The notes below the pieces were generated by a model that was not told where the DNA came from, did not search any database, and worked only from the letters and a program-made list of their open reading frames with translations. DNA of 62,864 nucleotides from Deltaproteobacteria bacterium HGW-Deltaproteobacteria-4. Lineage in GTDB: Bacteria > Desulfobacterota > Desulfuromonadia > Desulfuromonadales > UBA2197. The translations under genes and the position numbers were made by a program. The stretch is taken from NCBI GenBank assembly GCA_002841765.1, contig PHAV01000017.1, forward strand, positions 1 to 62,864, read 5' to 3'. This document shows, piece by piece, positions 60,503 through 62,864 of the stretch. Numbering within the stretch: the stretch's first letter is position 1; each line of letters begins with the position of its first letter.

Positions 60503-60546
60503 ACCACCCCCGACCCCTCCTTAACTAAGGAGGGGTCGGGGGTGGT
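60503..60546. repeat. Perfect palindrome, copy 2 of the ACCACCCCC...GGGGGTGGT repeat
   Basis: A perfect 21-bp inverted repeat (arms 60503-60523 and 60526-60546, 2-nt loop), starting 6 nt after the cbiET stop and ending 31 nt before the cbiL start. The arm begins ACCACCCCCGACCCCTCCTT, as in the element at 17507-17595, minus its internal insertion. Confidence 0.9.
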
Positions 60547-60577
60547 CGCTTCAAAAGAAGTTTGGAGAACTAAGTAA

Positions 60578-61309
60578 TTGAAAAATAACGACATTGCTAC
60601 CATCTACGCCGTCGGCGTCGGTCCCGGCGACCCGGAATTAATCACCCGTAAGGCCGAGCGGATCCTTCGCAGCGTCGATGTGATCTGCGCTCCGACCGGA
60701 CAGGCCGAAGCGGCGAGTTTTGCCCTCTCTATCGTCGAACCCTATCTCGACCGCAGTCGCCAGCGCATTGTCGAACAGGTCTTCCCTATGAAGAAGGAGG
60801 AGGCCGATCTCCTCCCCTTCTGGCGCGAAGCCGCCGCCACCGTCGCCGCCCACGCCCGTGCCGGCCGCAGTGTCGCCTTCATCACCATCGGCGATCCCTT
60901 CTTGTATTCAACCTTCCTTTATATCTACCGGATTCTCAAAGAGGACTATCCGGACGTGCCGCTGGAGATTGTCCCCGGCATCTCAAGTGTCTTCGCCGCT
61001 GCTGCTGCCGCCGGCGTCCCGCTGGGAATGGCATCTGACCGCATCGCTATCCTGCCGGCGACCTATGAAACGGATCAGCTCCGGCAGGTTTTCCACGACT
61101 TTGATACGGTGGTGCTGATGAAAGTGCATCGGCGTTTTGACGCCATCCTAGCACTGCTGACCGAGCTGGATTTGCAGGATAATGCCGTCTATGTGCGCCG
61201 GGTCAGCTCTGAACAGGAAGAGATTGTTACCGATCTGACCTCTTTGTCGGAAAAAACTCTTGATTATATGTCCTTGCTGATTATGCAAAAAACCATCGCA
61301 GATCGTTGA
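60578..61309 (+). CDS. cbiL: Precorrin-2/cobalt-factor II C20-methyltransferase
   Basis: A 243-residue SAM-dependent methyltransferase: YAVGVGPGDPELITRKAERI is the family signature, followed by FITIGDPFLYSTF, EIVPGISSVFAAAAAAGVPL and VVLMKVH. It methylates C20 in early corrin synthesis. The start is TTG 60578 (GGAG 11 nt upstream), the only initiator at the family's N-terminus. It sits behind cbiET, separated by the palindrome. Confidence 0.93.
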   Translation: MKNNDIATIYAVGVGPGDPELITRKAERILRSVDVICAPTGQAEAASFALSIVEPYLDRSRQRIVEQVFPMKKEEADLLPFWREAAATVAAHARAGRSVAFITIGDPFLYSTFLYIYRILKEDYPDVPLEIVPGISSVFAAAAAAGVPLGMASDRIAILPATYETDQLRQVFHDFDTVVLMKVHRRFDAILALLTELDLQDNAVYVRRVSSEQEEIVTDLTSLSEKTLDYMSLLIMQKTIADR

Positions 61310-61360
61310 GCAAGGTAAGGATCCTCCTTTTTTGCTTTGAATTTACAGTCCGTTATGTTA

Positions 61361-61389
61361 TTGCAGCACAACGTCTCATGTGATATTTT
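61361..61389 (+). promoter_or_regulatory. Candidate promoter for the 61435 gene
   Basis: TTGCAG (61361-61366), a 17-nt spacer, TATTTT (61384-61389), 45 nt before the ATG. Confidence 0.45.
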
Positions 61390-61434
61390 TCCAAAAATTT
61401 AGAAGATTTAATTATTTAAGGAGAGCCAAACACG

Positions 61435-62139
61435 ATGAAAAAAACCACGGCCTTGTTTCTGACGGTGATATTTGTTGTTTTTGGAGCCATGACTCCGTCT
61501 GCCCGCGCCGAGCACTTCGGTCCCGTCCGTTCCTTTTTGACCGCCGGTGAGCTCTCCCTTGGTGTGGGCGGCGGGGTTTTGCATGATACCTGGACGGCCG
61601 GCGGAGATAGCTTGTTCCGGCAGAAAACTGCTTATGCCAAAGTGGGTTTCGGGCTTGGCAGTGCGTGGGCTTTGGGTCTTCGCGGTGGAGTCGTCGACAT
61701 GGACAGCGTTACGGGCGTCGATTTTTCCTCTAGCCCTGTCCCCTTTGTCGGCGCCACTGTCGGTGGCCCGATCTATCAGGGAAAAACTCTGTCTCTTGGT
61801 CCGGTTGTTCAAGTGAGCTATGTGTTGAAGCCCTTTGATAACGACGGCGTAGAGATTGAAGATATGATAAAAGCCTCTGTGGCTTTTATGGCTCAGCTTG
61901 AACTTGAGGATGCCAGTCTTTATTTCGGTCCGACCTTGAGTTTTGGTGATGCAACTGCCACTGGCAATGTTGATCTTGAACTTAGTAAGCGCTATGCCGG
62001 GGTTATGGGCATCCGCTGGCGTCTTCCTGATAATTGGCCGACGAATGAGAGCAAGACTTTTTTGGATTTCGAGCTTTCCAACGACGATTTTCAGCTGAAC
62101 AGGTCAGACCTGACTGTCGAGCTTAATGTGACTTTTTAA
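61435..62139 (+). CDS. Outer-membrane beta-barrel protein of unknown function
   Basis: A 234-residue protein with a signal peptide (MKKTTALFLTVIFVVFGAMT, cleavage after SARA). The mature chain alternates hydrophobic and polar residues in strand-like blocks (GELSLGVGGGVLHDT, AYAKVGFGLGSAWALGLRGG, SLYFGPTLSFGD) and ends in F, the usual signature of barrel insertion. No family is recognised. GGAG precedes the ATG. A small lipoprotein gene follows 38 nt downstream and may be co-transcribed. Confidence 0.75.
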   Translation: MKKTTALFLTVIFVVFGAMTPSARAEHFGPVRSFLTAGELSLGVGGGVLHDTWTAGGDSLFRQKTAYAKVGFGLGSAWALGLRGGVVDMDSVTGVDFSSSPVPFVGATVGGPIYQGKTLSLGPVVQVSYVLKPFDNDGVEIEDMIKASVAFMAQLELEDASLYFGPTLSFGDATATGNVDLELSKRYAGVMGIRWRLPDNWPTNESKTFLDFELSNDDFQLNRSDLTVELNVTF

Positions 62140-62177
62140 TTAATCGGAGAGTTGATAATTTTCAACAGGAGATGACA

Positions 62178-62636
62178 ATGAAAAAAATATTTCTTATTTT
62201 TCTTCTGCTCGGTAGCGTAGTCCTGCCCGGTTGTGGAGATTACGAAGACGAAGCGCCCCGGGTTGTATGGACGAGCCCGAGTGCCGGCACGCAAGATTTT
62301 CTTGGCAAAGAGATCTTGGTCTCCTTCAATATGGAGATGCAGGCAGAAAGCCTGACTTTGTCAACGGTTTACGTTAAAAATGAATCTACAAATGCAGTCT
62401 GGCCACTGGCAGCCGCGGAACCCGACACCGACTGTCAGATAACGATCTCTAGCGTTGCACCGGGTGTCGGACTGGAAGCCAATATTAATCAGACTTTTCT
62501 ATACGAGATTGATGATGCCTGTTTGTTAACCCCTGCAAGTAATTTGACATTGTTTGTTTCGCAAAATGTCAGATCAAAAACCGGTCAAACTCTCGAAGCA
62601 CCGTATAGCGTCCAATTCACAACTGCCGCCAATTGA
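62178..62636 (+). CDS. Lipoprotein with Ig-like (Big_5-type) domain
   Basis: A 152-residue protein with signal MKKIFLIFLLLGSVVLPGC; the lipobox Cys is at residue 19. The rest resembles the bacterial Ig-like domain that begins PRVVWTSPSAGTQDF, followed by KEILVSFNMEMQAESLT and YSVQFTTA. Such domains serve as spacers or binders in surface proteins. ATG 62178 has GGAG at 6 nt; the ATG 6 nt earlier is too close to it. It follows the outer-membrane gene and is closed by a terminator. Confidence 0.75.
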   Translation: MKKIFLIFLLLGSVVLPGCGDYEDEAPRVVWTSPSAGTQDFLGKEILVSFNMEMQAESLTLSTVYVKNESTNAVWPLAAAEPDTDCQITISSVAPGVGLEANINQTFLYEIDDACLLTPASNLTLFVSQNVRSKTGQTLEAPYSVQFTTAAN

Positions 62637-62706
62637 TTAGATCGTTTATGACTCTCGGGGCACCTTCTCCACCAATGGGAAGAAGGGATACTTAAACAAA
62701 CTTAAG

Positions 62707-62743
62707 CAAAGGGCCCGGAAGAATTGATCTTCCGGGCCCTTTG
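62707..62743. terminator. Strong bidirectional terminator
   Basis: CAAAGGGCCCGGAAGA and TCTTCCGGGCCCTTTG form a perfect 16-bp stem with a 5-nt loop, between the plus-strand lipoprotein gene and the minus-strand partial gene. It lacks a long T tail on either side. Confidence 0.85.
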
Positions 62744-62772
62744 TCATCGTTGCATGAGTTATTTGTTGAAGC

Positions 62773-62864
62773 TTACGCCCCGCCGCCCTCTTTGACTTCG
62801 AGGGGGGGATTGATTAGCGACTTGATCAGTTCGCGGTTCATGCGGCTGATAAAGGTTGCCTTGA
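62773..62864 (-). CDS. Unidentified gene, 3' end only
   Basis: The minus strand reads KATFISRMNRELIKSLINPP followed by LEVKEGGGA and a TAA stop at 62775-62773. It is the C-terminus of a protein whose remainder is outside the window. The sequence is basic and then acidic, with no motif I can place. Confidence 0.6.
   Translation of the reverse strand, partial: KATFISRMNRELIKSLINPPLEVKEGGGA

Overview
The window looks like a chromosomal segment of a Desulfuromonadia-type bacterium (the Geobacter/Desulfuromonas/Pelobacter group of Desulfobacterota). This rests on its gene content: a triheme c7-type periplasmic cytochrome, a rubredoxin, CooT- and ElbB-type proteins, a short-form ThiC, an operon ending in a TIGR04442-like protein, a sigma-54 promoter and many small lipoproteins. 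Base composition is moderately GC-rich. It drops in the RHS tip, the 22.5-31.3 kb accessory stretch and some intergenic spaces. I could not run database searches, so family names come from recognised motifs.

Layout. (1) 1-1435: mobile-element edge, with the end of an IS256-like element beside a truncated RHS C-terminal gene. (2) 1450-5639, minus strand: housekeeping genes comM, trxB, a parvulin, an SseB-like protein and a YkgJ Cys-cluster protein. (3) 5694-7553: XRE-cupin regulator, ElbB, rubredoxin, CooT. (4) 7567-10561: a TPP riboswitch with its own terminator controls a ThiE-ThiD fusion and ThiC; an RRM protein and a large envelope metalloprotease/beta-propeller/beta-barrel protein follow. 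(5) 14645-19430: ileS, lspA and an MFS transporter. (6) 19605-22550, minus strand: CCG-domain Fe-S protein and a BaeSR-like two-component system. (7) 22893-31605: accessory region with a DUF1566 pseudogene, small exported proteins, a ferredoxin / four-His membrane cytochrome b / Tat-exported flavoprotein module, an HtrA protease, a CotH-like lipoprotein, a polA fragment and a triheme cytochrome.

(8) 31829-42285, plus strand: UbiD, GIDE/EF-hand membrane protein and LemA, then a PstS-like binding protein, chemoreceptor, MBL hydrolase and TIGR04442-like protein, mostly overlapping or tightly spaced. (9) 42317-44350: a sigma-54 promoter with upstream palindromes drives a Cys-rich small ORF that is in frame, through a C12 tract, with an OFA-type MFS transporter. 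(10) 44447-50162: holin-like membrane protein, M23 peptidase, lipoprotein, and a DUF3015-DUF4105 pair with a terminator hairpin inside the second reading frame. (11) 50300-59174: type II secretion operon gspCDEFGHIJK, with no gspL or gspM. (12) 59283-61309: cobalamin genes cbiET and cbiL. (13) The right edge holds an outer-membrane protein, an Ig-like lipoprotein and the 3' end of an unidentified minus-strand gene.

A recurring theme is palindromic intergenic repeats inserted inside operons, usually just upstream of a ribosome binding site. Two of them (56212-56284 and 59194-59268) have the GTAG-palindrome / palindrome-CTAC layout of REPINs. The most interesting candidate systems are the ferredoxin-cytochrome b-Tat flavoprotein module, the sigma-54-driven Cys-rich leader/MFS unit with its C12 tract, the GIDE(EF-hand)-LemA pair, the PstS-like/chemoreceptor pair, and the DUF3015-DUF4105 attenuator arrangement.
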